64,000 bases of DNA from CAVPOO01 sp963707015. Lineage in GTDB: Bacteria; Pseudomonadota; Gammaproteobacteria; Thiohalobacterales; Thiohalobacteraceae. Below the pieces are notes generated by a model. The model saw nothing but the letters and a program-made list of their open reading frames with translations, had not been told where the DNA came from and did no database searches. Position 1 is the stretch's first letter. The number at the start of each line of letters is the position of its first letter. The position numbers were made by a program, and so were the translations under genes. This document shows positions 52,616 through 61,697 of the stretch, one piece after another. The DNA lies in assembly GCA_963707015.1 (NCBI GenBank), contig CAVPOO010000022.1, positions 1 to 64,000 on the forward strand. Direction: 5' to 3'.

Positions 52616-53719
52616 ATGAAAAGAAGGGTGATTTTGCAGGCTGCCGGCTTGGCAGCCCTGGGTGCGTCGCCCGCAGTCGCGGAACAGGCAAGGCGCGAAG
52701 CGTCAGCGCAAATTCACTGGAAGATGGTCACCGCCTGGCCGAAGAATTACCCGGGTGCGGGTGACGCGGCAAACCGGCTGGCCGCGCGCATCCATGCCAT
52801 GAGCGACGGGAGGCTCAACATCAAGGTCTACGGTGCCGGGGAACTGGTGCCGGCGTTGGAAGTGTTCGACGCGGTGTCGGCGGGCACCGCCGAGATGGGA
52901 CACGCTGCGGCGCATTACTGGACAGGCAAGGTACGGGCCGCCGCGTTCTTCAGTGCCGTGCCTTTCGGCATGACGGCCAATGAAATGAACGCCTGGCTCT
53001 ACCATGGCGGTGGACTGGCGCTGTGGCGTGAAGTCTATGCCCCCTTCGATCTGCTTCCCATGCCGGCGGGCGACGGTGGCGTGCAGATGGGTGGCTGGTT
53101 CCGCAGGCCTATCGAGCGTGTCGAGGATTTTCGTGGGCTCAAGATCCGCATGGCGGGGCTGGGCGGCGCGGTCCTGCGACGCCTCGGCGCAGTGCCGGTC
53201 ACGATGCCGGTCGGCGAGGTGTTCACCTCACTGCAGAGCGGCGTGCTGGACGCCGCGGAGTTTGCCGGCCCCTACAGCGACATGCCCATGGGTCTGCATA
53301 AGGTGGCCAAGTACTACTACACGCCGGGCTGGCATGAACCGGCCAGTCCCATCGAATGTATCATCAACCGGCAGGCGTACCAGCGCATACCGGGAGATCT
53401 GCAGGTCATCGTGGACACTGCCTGCCAGGCGATGACGAACGATGTGTTTGCCGAACTGACGGCGCGCAATGCAGACGCCCTCAGGATGCTGGTCGAGCAG
53501 CACCAGGTGAATTTGTCTTACTTTCCGGAGCCGGTGATCGATAGCTTGCGGGAGCAGACCGCGCAGGTGTTGGCCGATTACGCCGGCAAGGATGCCACAA
53601 CTCGACGGGTGCAGGATTCCTATCAGCAATTCGCGCAACGCATTGCTGAGTGGACTGCGGTCGCCGACGAGGCCTATCTCGAAGCACGCAGAGCGCCTGT
53701 CAGCTATCGCGGGTCCTGA
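52616..53719 (+). CDS. TRAP transporter substrate-binding protein (DctP family)
   Basis: A 367-residue periplasmic protein. The start MKRRVILQAAGLAALGASPA (52616; ATG 52601 also possible) is a signal peptide with an Arg pair, cleaved near AVA-EQ. The DctP fold is clear: WKMVTAWPKNYPGAGDAANR, LVPALEVFDAVSAGTAEMGH, the conserved Arg in FRGLKIRMAGLGGAVLRRLG that binds a carboxylate, and GVLDAAEFAGPYSDMPMGLH. The WKMVTAWPKN and EWVGPYxD-like features resemble binding proteins for keto or hydroxy acids. No membrane subunits (DctQ, DctM) lie nearby, so it is an orphan here. Confidence 0.9.
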   Translation: MKRRVILQAAGLAALGASPAVAEQARREASAQIHWKMVTAWPKNYPGAGDAANRLAARIHAMSDGRLNIKVYGAGELVPALEVFDAVSAGTAEMGHAAAHYWTGKVRAAAFFSAVPFGMTANEMNAWLYHGGGLALWREVYAPFDLLPMPAGDGGVQMGGWFRRPIERVEDFRGLKIRMAGLGGAVLRRLGAVPVTMPVGEVFTSLQSGVLDAAEFAGPYSDMPMGLHKVAKYYYTPGWHEPASPIECIINRQAYQRIPGDLQVIVDTACQAMTNDVFAELTARNADALRMLVEQHQVNLSYFPEPVIDSLREQTAQVLADYAGKDATTRRVQDSYQQFAQRIAEWTAVADEAYLEARRAPVSYRGS

Positions 53720-53757
53720 GTGCCCGCGGCAGGGGCTGACGTGAGCTGTTCGGCGGC

Positions 53758-53889
53758 TTATTCGGGCTCGGAGTAAAAACCTGTCAGCGGCTTGCTCAGG
53801 TTTGCATGGAAGGTAAACATCATTGCTCCGACCTGAATAACCAGTGCGGACAGCGCTGCGCAGCCGAAAGGCCCATTGACGCCAGGCAT
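53758..53889 (-). CDS. possible 43-residue ORF after ppk2
   Basis: ATG 53889 lies six bases after the ppk2 stop. It encodes MPGVNGPFGCAALSALVIQV GAMMFTFHANLSKPLTGFYS EPE, with one weakly hydrophobic segment. There is no clear ribosome binding site and no family known to me. It could be a coupled small protein or a relic. Confidence 0.3.
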   Translation of the reverse strand: MPGVNGPFGCAALSALVIQVGAMMFTFHANLSKPLTGFYSEPE

Positions 53890-53895
53890 CTCCGC

Positions 53896-54765
53896 TCAGA
53901 ACACCTCCGGAATGTACTTGAACTCGTACGCCGGCTCCGTGTAGCCCCGGGGCGACTGGCGCTTCGGCAGTTCGACCTTGTCGCGCGGCAGTTCCTTGTA
54001 TGGGACCAGGCTGAGCAGGTGATGGATGACGTTGAGGCGCGCGCGCTTCTTGTCGTCCGATTTCACCACGTGCCAGGGTGCCCATCCGGAGTCGGTCGCC
54101 TCGAACATGGCATCGCGGGCGCGCGAATAGTCGTACCAGCGCTTGTAGGATTCCAGGTCCATGGGTGACAGTTTCCAGATCTTGCGCCCGTCGCCGATGC
54201 GATTCTCCATGCGGCGGGTCTGCTCCTCCTGGCTCACCTCCAGCCAGTATTTGACCAGGATAACGCCGGATTCCACCATGAGTTTTTCGAAGTGCGGAAC
54301 GACTTCGAGAAACCGCTGGGCTTCTTTCTCGGTGCAGAACTCCATCACGCGCTCCACGCCGGCGCGGTTGTACCAGCTGCGATCGAAAATGATGACTTCA
54401 CCGGCGGCCGGCAGGTGCGGGATGTAGCGCTGCGAGTACATCTGCGATTTTTCGCGTTCGGTCGGTGCCGGCAGCGCAACCACCCGGAAGATCCGCGGGC
54501 TGACGCGCTCGGTGATGGCCTTGATGGTGCCGCCCTTGCCGGCGCCATCCCGGCCTTCGAACACCACGCAGACCTTGAGGCCCTTGTGCACCACCCACTG
54601 CTGCAGTTTCACCATCTCAACGTGCAGCCTGGCCAGCTCTTTCTCATATTCCTTGGTCTTTAACTTGGTTTCGGCGGGCGCATCCGTCGCGGCTGTTTCG
54701 TTGGCTGTTTTCTTGTCTTTTACGCTGTTCTTGCCCTTTCTCTTGTCTTTCTTGCCGTGACCCAT
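53896..54765 (-). CDS. ppk2: polyphosphate kinase 2 (class I)
   Basis: A 289-residue cytoplasmic enzyme that uses polyphosphate to phosphorylate nucleoside diphosphates (usually GDP or ADP). The first 40 residues are a Lys-rich tail. Walker A is FEGRDGAGKGG (71-79) and Walker B is IIFDRSWYNRAGVERVMEF (Asp 128). The lid motif follows near 180 (EEQTRRMENR), and DWAPWHVV-type GWAPWHVVKSDDKKRARLN is conserved. One domain means class I. AGGGAGATAGC precedes the ATG. A role in stress energy storage is inferred from the family. Confidence 0.95.
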   Translation of the reverse strand: MGHGKKDKRKGKNSVKDKKTANETAATDAPAETKLKTKEYEKELARLHVEMVKLQQWVVHKGLKVCVVFEGRDGAGKGGTIKAITERVSPRIFRVVALPAPTEREKSQMYSQRYIPHLPAAGEVIIFDRSWYNRAGVERVMEFCTEKEAQRFLEVVPHFEKLMVESGVILVKYWLEVSQEEQTRRMENRIGDGRKIWKLSPMDLESYKRWYDYSRARDAMFEATDSGWAPWHVVKSDDKKRARLNVIHHLLSLVPYKELPRDKVELPKRQSPRGYTEPAYEFKYIPEVF

Positions 54766-55189
54766 GATGCTATCTCCCTTGTTTTGAGTTAGTGAAATCA
54801 GCGCCAGAGCAGTGCTTCACGACCTGGTCCCGGCTGCTGTAATGCTCTGTATACAGGCTGTCCGATAATACTATAGCCGCTGAGTCAGGGAGTGCCTAGG
54901 CGCGATTTCCCTTGCAGGCGCGCTGGTCCGGGACAAACCGGTGTCTGTCTCATCGGCGGGCGTGGGGCAGGCTATCTGTGCGCAGGCAGAGCTGCGGCGC
55001 GTCGAAAACAGTCTACGGACACCGCACTCCTGGTCTGAGCGCGGCATCGAATTGGCGACGACCAGGCTGAACGTCAGCCGGTCGCGTAGGGAAAATCCCC
55101 TTATCTCGCAGGTGGAAACTGCGCTAGGCCGTGCCGGCTGCCGGAGCAGCCGCAGTGGTTGTCGCAGGGCGGCCCCCCTCACGTCTTAC
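54766..55189. other. intergenic region, no gene recognised
   Basis: It contains the promoter side of ppk2. Both strands carry open frames across 54871-55180, but neither has a ribosome binding site, a domain or a natural-looking composition. Toward 55170 the minus strand passes the end of the MarC-family gene. Confidence 0.45.
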
Positions 55190-55843
55190 TTAACCAGGTG
55201 TCAGTCCCCGGTAGGCGTCGACGGCGCCGCCTATACCACCGATCAGCATCTGTATCCCGATGACCGCCAGGATGAGGCCCATGATGCGTGTGACCACGCT
55301 CAGGCCGGCCGGGCCGAGGTAACGCACCAGGCGCTCGCCGTAAACGAAGAACGCATAGGTGATAAAGCACAGCACAGCGAACGCGACGATGGTGACGAGC
55401 ACCTCGATAAGCCCGCCCGCCGAGGCGAAATTCATGGCCGTCGCAATGGTTCCCGGGCCAGCAAGGATCGGTATGGCGAGGGGCGTCACCGCGACGCTCA
55501 GTGCGGCTTGCAGACTGGCCTGCTGGTCTTCGGGGCGGGTCTGGTGAACCGCCGATTGTTCGCCGTGCAGCATCTGATAGCCGATCAGCGCAACCAGGAT
55601 GCCGCCCATGATCCGGAATGCGGGCAAGGTGATGCCGAACAGGCTGAAAATCAGCTTGCCCAGCAGTGCAAAGGTGACAATCAGCGCGAAGGCAAGTAAC
55701 AGGGATTTCGCCGCCACCTGTTTCCTGATAGGGGCCGAGTCGCCCGCGGTGAGTCCCAGGAAGATGGGTGTGTTGGCAATCGGGTTCATGATAGCGAAAA
55801 AACCCATGAATACCGACAGCGCATGTCCGATGGCTTGTTCCAT
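55190..55843 (-). CDS. MarC/UPF0056-family membrane protein
   Basis: A 217-residue inner-membrane protein with six helices. The family start FMGFFAIMNPIANTPIFLGL and the stretches FRIMGGILVALIGYQMLHGE and VAVTPLAIPILAGPGTIATA are diagnostic. Despite the MarC name, no antibiotic-resistance role is proven for the family. It is divergent from the TsdBA gene and is a lone gene behind a GAGGCAG ribosome site. Confidence 0.92.
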   Translation of the reverse strand: MEQAIGHALSVFMGFFAIMNPIANTPIFLGLTAGDSAPIRKQVAAKSLLLAFALIVTFALLGKLIFSLFGITLPAFRIMGGILVALIGYQMLHGEQSAVHQTRPEDQQASLQAALSVAVTPLAIPILAGPGTIATAMNFASAGGLIEVLVTIVAFAVLCFITYAFFVYGERLVRYLGPAGLSVVTRIMGLILAVIGIQMLIGGIGGAVDAYRGLTPG

Positions 55844-56052
55844 GCTGCCTCCTCAGTTTAAGCGCGGAAATGGTGCACAGTACAGTCAATGCACTGCACG
55901 TCAGGCGCAGCCCGCCCCGCGCTCGTTGCCGGTTCTGTATTTTGTCTGCAACGGCCAGTGCGGCGTACTCGGGCCGCAGCGCATGTCTGCTGCGACACTT
56001 TTTGCTAAGGTACACGACGAGGGTGTCGGATTCGAGAGCGGAGGAAAAAAGA

Positions 56053-57747
56053 ATGACCAACGAGTCGGGGGCATATCGACAACGGCGCGCGCGGCCGGCG
56101 CCGGCGCGGCGGCGTTTGACCCGGAATCCCGGTGGCATCCTGCTGGCAGCGATGCTGGTGGTAACTTCGGCGGCTGCGGAAACCGCCGGCGAGCGCATCG
56201 CCAGCAAGGGCGCGTCCCAACCCGGCGCGGTGGCCTGCGCCTCCTGTCACGGGCCCGACGGCGGCGGCAACGAGCAGGCCGGCTTTCCGCGGCTGGCGGG
56301 TCTCGACGCGGCCTATATCGAGAGCCAGCTGCGGGCCTACCAGCAGAGTCGGCGCAAAAATCCGGTGATGGCCGGCATGGCGGCGCCCCTGACCGATCAG
56401 GACATCAAGGACGTGGCGACCTACTACGCGGCGCTCACGCCGGTCTCGCACGCCCAGCCGCCGGACGGTGTCGCCACACCGGCGGGCGAACAACTGGCGA
56501 GCTACGGGGATATGGCGAATCGCGGGCTGCCGGGCTGTTTTCAATGCCACGGACCGGGCGGGCTGGGGGTCGGCGCGTCTTTTCCGCCGCTGGCCGGCCA
56601 GCCCTACAGTTACCTGCTGGCGCAGATCCAGGCGTGGAAGTCCGGGACCCGCAGCGGCGAGCCGCTCGGCCTGATGAAGGCGGTGGTCGACCAGCTCACC
56701 GACGCCGAGGCCCGTTCGGTGGCCGCCTATCTGGCCGCGCTGCCGCTCAAAACAGAAAACCCGCCAGCCCAGCAACAGGGTGCCGTGCAGCCAGCAACCG
56801 GCAGCGGGGATGAGCCCGCCGCCGGCAAGGCTAAGCGTGCCGTGCTGCCCGCGCATCACGGCGAAGCGGAGCCCGGTCGGGAACCGGGCGCAGAGGGCTA
56901 TTTCCAGCCGCCGGCGCGCGGGGCATATCCCGAGGGCAAGATGGGCGACGTGGTGCGCCTCGGCGAGGCCATGTTCAGCGCCACCCACAGCCATCCGCTG
57001 TCGGCGCCCTACGTGGGCAACAAGCAGGTCTGTTCGGGTTGCCATCTGGACGCCGGGCGGCTCGCCAATTCCGCACCCCTGTGGGCATCCTGGGTGGCCT
57101 ATCCGGCCTATCGCAAGAAGAACGACAAGGTGAATACTTTCATCGAGCGCGTACAGGGCTGTTTTACGTATTCCATGAATGCCCAGGGCTCGGATACCGG
57201 CCATGCGCCGGAAGCCGATAGCGATGTCATCATCGGCCTGGTCAGCTACGTCTACTGGCTGGCCAGCGGTGCACCGACCGGCGATCAGCACATGGCCGGG
57301 CGCGGCTTCGTCAAACTGCCCGAGCCGGCCAAGGGTTTCGACCCGAAACGCGGCGCGGCCGCCTACAGGGACAAATGCGCGCTGTGCCACGGCGATAACG
57401 GCGCGGGTCAGCTTGCCCAGGGGCAGGTGGTGTTTCCGCCGCTGTGGGGCGCGGACTCGTATAACTGGGGTGCCGGCATGCACAGCGTGAAAACGGCGGC
57501 CGGCTTCATCAAGCTCAATATGCCTTTCGGTCTGGCGGACCCGGTGCGCAGCAAAGCCCTGCTGAGCGACCAGGAAGCCTGGGATGTCGCGGCCTACATG
57601 AACGCGCAGGAGCGCCCGCAGGACCCCCGTTTCAATGGCGATCTGGCCGAGACGCGCAAGCAGTTCCACGACAGTCCGTACGATTATTACGGCAAGCTGA
57701 AGAAGCCCGACGGCAGGCTGCTGGGGGAGGGTGCGCCGGCCCGTTAA
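56053..57747 (+). CDS. tsdA: fused thiosulfate dehydrogenase TsdBA (tetraheme)
   Basis: A 564-residue periplasmic cytochrome c. ATG 56053 follows GGAGGA by eight bases; a signal peptide ends near residue 43. The N-terminal half is a diheme c4-type TsdB unit with CASCH (62-66) and CFQCH (162-166). A Pro/Gln/Glu-rich linker (about 235-290) joins it to TsdA: CSGCH (327-331), the following LDAGRLANSAPLWASWVAYP and AYRKKNDKVNTFIERVQGCF, whose Cys 370 is the expected unusual axial ligand of the active heme, then CALCH (442-446). TsdA joins two thiosulfates to tetrathionate (or the reverse) and passes electrons to TsdB. TsdBA fusions are known from purple sulfur bacteria. The gene is alone and complete. 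Confidence 0.92.
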   Translation: MTNESGAYRQRRARPAPARRRLTRNPGGILLAAMLVVTSAAAETAGERIASKGASQPGAVACASCHGPDGGGNEQAGFPRLAGLDAAYIESQLRAYQQSRRKNPVMAGMAAPLTDQDIKDVATYYAALTPVSHAQPPDGVATPAGEQLASYGDMANRGLPGCFQCHGPGGLGVGASFPPLAGQPYSYLLAQIQAWKSGTRSGEPLGLMKAVVDQLTDAEARSVAAYLAALPLKTENPPAQQQGAVQPATGSGDEPAAGKAKRAVLPAHHGEAEPGREPGAEGYFQPPARGAYPEGKMGDVVRLGEAMFSATHSHPLSAPYVGNKQVCSGCHLDAGRLANSAPLWASWVAYPAYRKKNDKVNTFIERVQGCFTYSMNAQGSDTGHAPEADSDVIIGLVSYVYWLASGAPTGDQHMAGRGFVKLPEPAKGFDPKRGAAAYRDKCALCHGDNGAGQLAQGQVVFPPLWGADSYNWGAGMHSVKTAAGFIKLNMPFGLADPVRSKALLSDQEAWDVAAYMNAQERPQDPRFNGDLAETRKQFHDSPYDYYGKLKKPDGRLLGEGAPAR

Positions 57748-58051
57748 TGGGGGGGCGGTCGATACGGAGGCCGAGCGCAGGCAGGGTCTGAGACCGGGTG
57801 TTGTCGCGCTACGCACCTGTGCTGCAACGGGTTCGCGTTTCTCCTGAGCGGCGTTGTTTACGCAATGGTGGTGTCGCAGCGGGTCAAGTAATTATCGCAG
57901 TCGCGCTGGCGATGGTGATCGCCTGTGGCTTTGTGCGCTAATCGAACTCGGAACATCCCGTCTGGGCGGCGTTCGTGGCCGTGGGGCATTATGAGACAGG
58001 TTCTGAGTAAGGTGTCGAGTCAGTAATAGATCGTTCTACCTGGAGGTGGGA
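57748..58051. other. intergenic region before the MscS gene
   Basis: No gene is supported. A short frame ending VIIAVALAMVIACGFVR-stop (about 57878-57941) looks like a membrane helix but has no start. The right end supplies TGGAGGT for the next gene. Confidence 0.4.
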
Positions 58052-60547
58052 ATGGGTTCAATGATGCGAACCTGCAGGAGCTGGCCGCCCGGATTCCGCG
58101 GGGCCCTGATGCGCATTAGCTGTGGTCTGGTTGTTGCGCTGGCAGCACCGATGTCAGGTGCAGACCCGTACACAGACACCGAGACAGATCCCTATCCGCT
58201 GCGACCGGCCGACACCTCGAGCCCGCGGGATACCCTGCGCAGCTTCCTGCAGAACGTGGGCCAGTCTGTTGATGCCTGGCGCCGGGGCGAATTCGACGCG
58301 GAGCGTATGCGTGCCTATCAGCGGGCGCTTGAGACTCTCGATCTCAGCTCGACGCCGCACAGCGACGCATGGTGGGTCAGAACGGAACGCATGCTGTTTT
58401 TGAAGGAAGTGCTCGATCGCATCGAGCTCCCACCGGAGAGTGCCATCCCGGGTGATGCAGAGGTTGCCGCTGGCGCTCTTGTGCAGTGGACGATCCCCGA
58501 TACCCGGATCACCATTGCACGGATTGAGGACGGTCCACGGGCTGGCGAGTATCTGTTTTCCGCCGGAACCGTCCAGCAACTGAACAGGTATTATGCGCAC
58601 GCGAAGCATTTGCCGTACAAACCGGGCGTCTCGGGTGGCGCATATGAGCAGTGGCTCCGCTCCGGCACGGCCAGCGCGCGTGAACTGCACATTCGCAACC
58701 GCCTGAAACCGGTCGATACCTACACCCCTCGATCCACCCTGGCGGGGTTTCTCGACAGTGTCAACCGCGCCTACGCGCTGGTGATGCAAGCCGATGCCGC
58801 GCTAACGGCCACGCCGCCGGCCATGACCGTGCAGGAGGCCCGCGAGGCCGATAGCGCAGCCGCGAACCTGTTGCATCGCGCCGTGCAGACGCTCGACCTG
58901 AGTCAGGTGCCCGATGTGCTACGCGAAGACGTGGGTTCCGAAACGGCCCTGCAGCTGAAAGAGATACTGGACCGAATGCGGCTGCCGCCCGTGGATACCG
59001 TGCCCGATGCCCGGATGGTGGCGGCGGCCCGGGAGCAGGTAGACGGGCCGGTGCGCTGGCGGTATCCGAATACCGAGATCGAGATTGTGGAGGTCACGGA
59101 AGGGCAACGACAGGGTCAGTTTCTGTTCAGCGCCAACACCGTTGCGCGCATCGGCGAGTATTACGAACAGATACGGGGGCATGCGTATCGTTCCGGCACC
59201 AGCCCGACCGAGTGGGAGTCGCCTGACACGTCGGAGGGCTTTTACCAGTACTTTATTTCAACCCCCGGCTACATGGTGCCGCGCATCAATTTCCTGGGCC
59301 GGTTTATCGAGGAACTGCCCGGGTGGATGAAGACCGTGTACGGTGGGCAGACACTCTGGCAGTGGGTCGCCACACTGCTGTGTGCGCTGGCATTCGCCCT
59401 GGCCGCCTGGGTAATCCACCGCCTTATTAAGCGAACGGCGCAAGGACTGCCTTCTCCACTCAATGCCTGGTTGATGATCGTGACGCCAATCATTATTGCA
59501 GCGATGGCCAGTGTCCTGGCGGATTTCATGGACCACGACATCAACGTAACGGGTTACCTGCTGAAGATTGTCGTGACAGCTGGCAGCGTGATCGTTATCG
59601 CCATGGTGGCTTGGGGGGTTTTGCTGCTGTGCAAGGCTGTTGTGGAGACGATCATTGAAACGCCGCGCATCCGCGAGCAAAGTTCCGAAGTGGCTCTGCT
59701 GAGGATCGGCGCGCGTGTCCTCGGCTTTCTGCTTGGTGCCTGGATCGTCATCGATGGTTTTCGCGCACTGGGAGCGGACCTCATACCGCTGCTCGCCGGC
59801 CTCGGTGTCGGCGGCCTCGCGCTGGCCCTGGCCGCGCAGAGCACGATCGCGAATTTCATCGGCGGCCTGATCCTCTACGTCAACAAGCCGGTTCGGGTCG
59901 GAGAATTCTGCCGCTACGGCGAAGACCCCAACCCCGACTGGCTGCGCATCGGCACGGTCGAGGAAATCGGTCTGCTGTCGACGCGGCTGCGGGGTATCGA
60001 TCGGACTGTAACGACGATTCCCAATGCCGAGTTTTCCAAAATGCATATCGTCAACCTCACCAAGCGTGACCAGCGGCTGCTCAGAACCACGCTGCAGTTG
60101 CGCTACGAGACGACACCGGACCAGCTGCGCTACGTCCTCACGCGCCTGCGCGAACTGTTGCTGGGTCACCCGATGGTCAGCCCTGATCCGGCCCGGGTCC
60201 GCTTCGTCGGATTCGCAGCCTATTCGCTGGATGTGGAAATCTTCGCCTACCTGCGTTGTGTGAACCAGGATACCTTTCTTGCCGTCCAGGAGGACCTGTT
60301 CCTGCGCATGGCCGACATTGTGAGCGAAGCCGGCAGCGGTTTCGCATTTCCTTCGCAGACAGCCTACCTGGCGCGCGACACGGGTCTGGACGCCGAGCGG
60401 ACGGCTACGGCTGAATCCCGGATTGACCAGCAACGGGCTGTCGGTAAGCTGCCGTTCCCAGAGTTTGAGGCGGAAGAACTTGACCGGCTGGAAGATATTC
60501 TCGATTATCCCCCGAAGGGGTCTCACGGCTATCAGCCGCGCGGATGA
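58052..60547 (+). CDS. large MscS-family mechanosensitive channel with duplicated periplasmic domain
   Basis: An 831-residue inner-membrane protein. ATG 58052 follows TGGAGG by five bases. A signal-like segment ends near residue 35. The periplasmic part carries two copies of a roughly 190-residue unit (about 48-200 and 225-375): each has PRDTLRSFL/PRSTLAGFL, LETLDLS/VQTLDLS, LKEVLDRIELPP/LKEILDRMRLPP and GEYLFSAGTV/GQFLFSANTV. After about 430 come four or five membrane helices, the MscS pore helix (GLGVGGLALALAAQSTIANF) and the beta domain with VGEFCRYG, IGTVEEIGLLSTRLRGIDRT VTTIPNAEFS. It relieves osmotic pressure. The duplicated sensor region is unusual for textbook MscS. Confidence 0.92.
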   Translation: MGSMMRTCRSWPPGFRGALMRISCGLVVALAAPMSGADPYTDTETDPYPLRPADTSSPRDTLRSFLQNVGQSVDAWRRGEFDAERMRAYQRALETLDLSSTPHSDAWWVRTERMLFLKEVLDRIELPPESAIPGDAEVAAGALVQWTIPDTRITIARIEDGPRAGEYLFSAGTVQQLNRYYAHAKHLPYKPGVSGGAYEQWLRSGTASARELHIRNRLKPVDTYTPRSTLAGFLDSVNRAYALVMQADAALTATPPAMTVQEAREADSAAANLLHRAVQTLDLSQVPDVLREDVGSETALQLKEILDRMRLPPVDTVPDARMVAAAREQVDGPVRWRYPNTEIEIVEVTEGQRQGQFLFSANTVARIGEYYEQIRGHAYRSGTSPTEWESPDTSEGFYQYFISTPGYMVPRINFLGRFIEELPGWMKTVYGGQTLWQWVATLLCALAFALAAWVIHRLIKRTAQGLPSPLNAWLMIVTPIIIAAMASVLADFMDHDINVTGYLLKIVVTAGSVIVIAMVAWGVLLLCKAVVETIIETPRIREQSSEVALLRIGARVLGFLLGAWIVIDGFRALGADLIPLLAGLGVGGLALALAAQSTIANFIGGLILYVNKPVRVGEFCRYGEDPNPDWLRIGTVEEIGLLSTRLRGIDRTVTTIPNAEFSKMHIVNLTKRDQRLLRTTLQLRYETTPDQLRYVLTRLRELLLGHPMVSPDPARVRFVGFAAYSLDVEIFAYLRCVNQDTFLAVQEDLFLRMADIVSEAGSGFAFPSQTAYLARDTGLDAERTATAESRIDQQRAVGKLPFPEFEAEELDRLEDILDYPPKGSHGYQPRG

Positions 60548-60923
60548 GGCGGGCGGCCCGGGTGCTGCTCTATCTCACCTGCAGTGTCGCGATACGGGGC
60601 ACTGCGCCAGATGCAGCCCCGCGCCCCAGCGTTCCGTTTAGCGCTGCAGAAACGCGGCGGTGGCCGTCACCCCGAGCCTCGGGGATCGCCCGGCTCGCCG
60701 ACGACCTCGCCGATTTCTAGCCGTCCTGGCCCTTTCGGGCGAACGTGCCGGTCGGGTATGCTCGCAGCGAAGCGCGGCCCCGACGGAGGAGGGATGGACG
60801 CGGGACGTGGCGAAGAGGCATAGTCCGGTGGCTGAGACGACGGTAGATGCTTCTTCGACCGCAAGCGGCCTGAATGATGGCCCTGTCCTTAACAAAAACC
60901 CAAAGGCACGGTGTCGAGAGCCC
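60548..60923. other. intergenic region before the DUF3124 gene
   Basis: The frame of the next gene is open back to 60660, but that part (RPARRRPRRFLAVLALSGER) is Arg-rich, lacks a ribosome binding site and reads like non-coding GC-rich DNA. No other gene is supported. Confidence 0.5.
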
Positions 60924-61460
60924 ATGATGACACTCACCTCGGTATGCGCGCGCTTGATACATTTGGCATGCGTTGCGGTTATTCTCGCTGCTACCGCCTT
61001 GCTCGCAGCGCTGCCACATCAGGTCACAGCGCAAGTTACCGCCGCGAAAAATGAGCATTCGCATGAGGCGCAGGCTGGCGAGGTGGTTTACATTCCGGTC
61101 TACTCTCACATCCTTCAGGGGGAAAGGGCATCCAGACAGCCGCTATCATCAACGCTGGTCATCCACAATGTCGACCCCTCGGCGTCGATCCTGATAACAA
61201 GTGTCCGCTACTACGATCATACCGGTACCGAACTTAAAGAGTACATTGACGTTCCCCGTTCGCTGGGACCATTCGCGTCCGTTAGTTTTGTGGTCGATAT
61301 CAAGGAAGATCATGGCGGTGTGGGCGCCAACTTCATTGTCGAGTGGCAGGCCGCAGAAACAGTCGTCAGCCCCATCGTCGAAGCAATCATGAGTGGGGGC
61401 ACGGGGACACAGGGCCTGTCGTTCCTGACGCGCGGCAAGGTTATTGGAACCCTTCCATGA
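60924..61460 (+). CDS. DUF3124 family exported protein
   Basis: A 178-residue protein. ATG 60924 (or 60927) starts a signal peptide (LACVAVILAATALLAALPHQ). The mature domain shows the family pattern: VVYIPVYSHILQGERASRQP, LSSTLVIHNVDPSASILITS, VRYYDHTGTELKEYIDVPRS, GANFIVEWQAAETVVSPIVE and GTQGLSFLTRGKVIG. Function unknown; probably a periplasmic beta-sandwich. Its stop overlaps the next start (ATGA), so it belongs to an operon with the small ORF and the Kef-like antiporter. Confidence 0.87.
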   Translation: MMTLTSVCARLIHLACVAVILAATALLAALPHQVTAQVTAAKNEHSHEAQAGEVVYIPVYSHILQGERASRQPLSSTLVIHNVDPSASILITSVRYYDHTGTELKEYIDVPRSLGPFASVSFVVDIKEDHGGVGANFIVEWQAAETVVSPIVEAIMSGGTGTQGLSFLTRGKVIGTLP

Positions 61461-61693
61461 TGCGAGTGTTTACGCGCTATTCGCGCTCGCTAAGGGGTGA
61501 CGTGGACCGGGTGAACAGGCGCGTCTTCGTGGAACGCGCCCTCACCCAGCACAGCAAGGAGCCGGAGAGCCCGAGAGACCGCCGCACGGGAACGCCAGCT
61601 CAGGCCACCACGGGCAGCGCTGGAAGTCAAATCTCAGCAGGCCTTGAAAAGCGAACTGGTATCCCGTATCCGTCACTGGAGGAGGCTGGCTAA
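61457..61693 (+). CDS. small coupled ORF of unknown function (78 aa)
   Basis: The ATG overlaps the DUF3124 stop (ATGA), which suggests translational coupling. The product is basic and Ser/Arg-rich (VFTRYSRSLRGDVDRVNRRV) with a probably disordered C-terminus. No family is recognised. GGAGGAGG at its 3' end probably serves the following gene. It may be no more than a spacer that happens to stay open. Confidence 0.4.
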   Translation: MMRVFTRYSRSLRGDVDRVNRRVFVERALTQHSKEPESPRDRRTGTPAQATTGSAGSQISAGLEKRTGIPYPSLEEAG

Positions 61694-61697
61694 GTCC

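Noticed and set aside
54871..55182. Open frames on both strands between ppk2 and the MarC-family gene
   Set aside because: No start signal, no domain, and composition typical of chance frames in GC-rich DNA.
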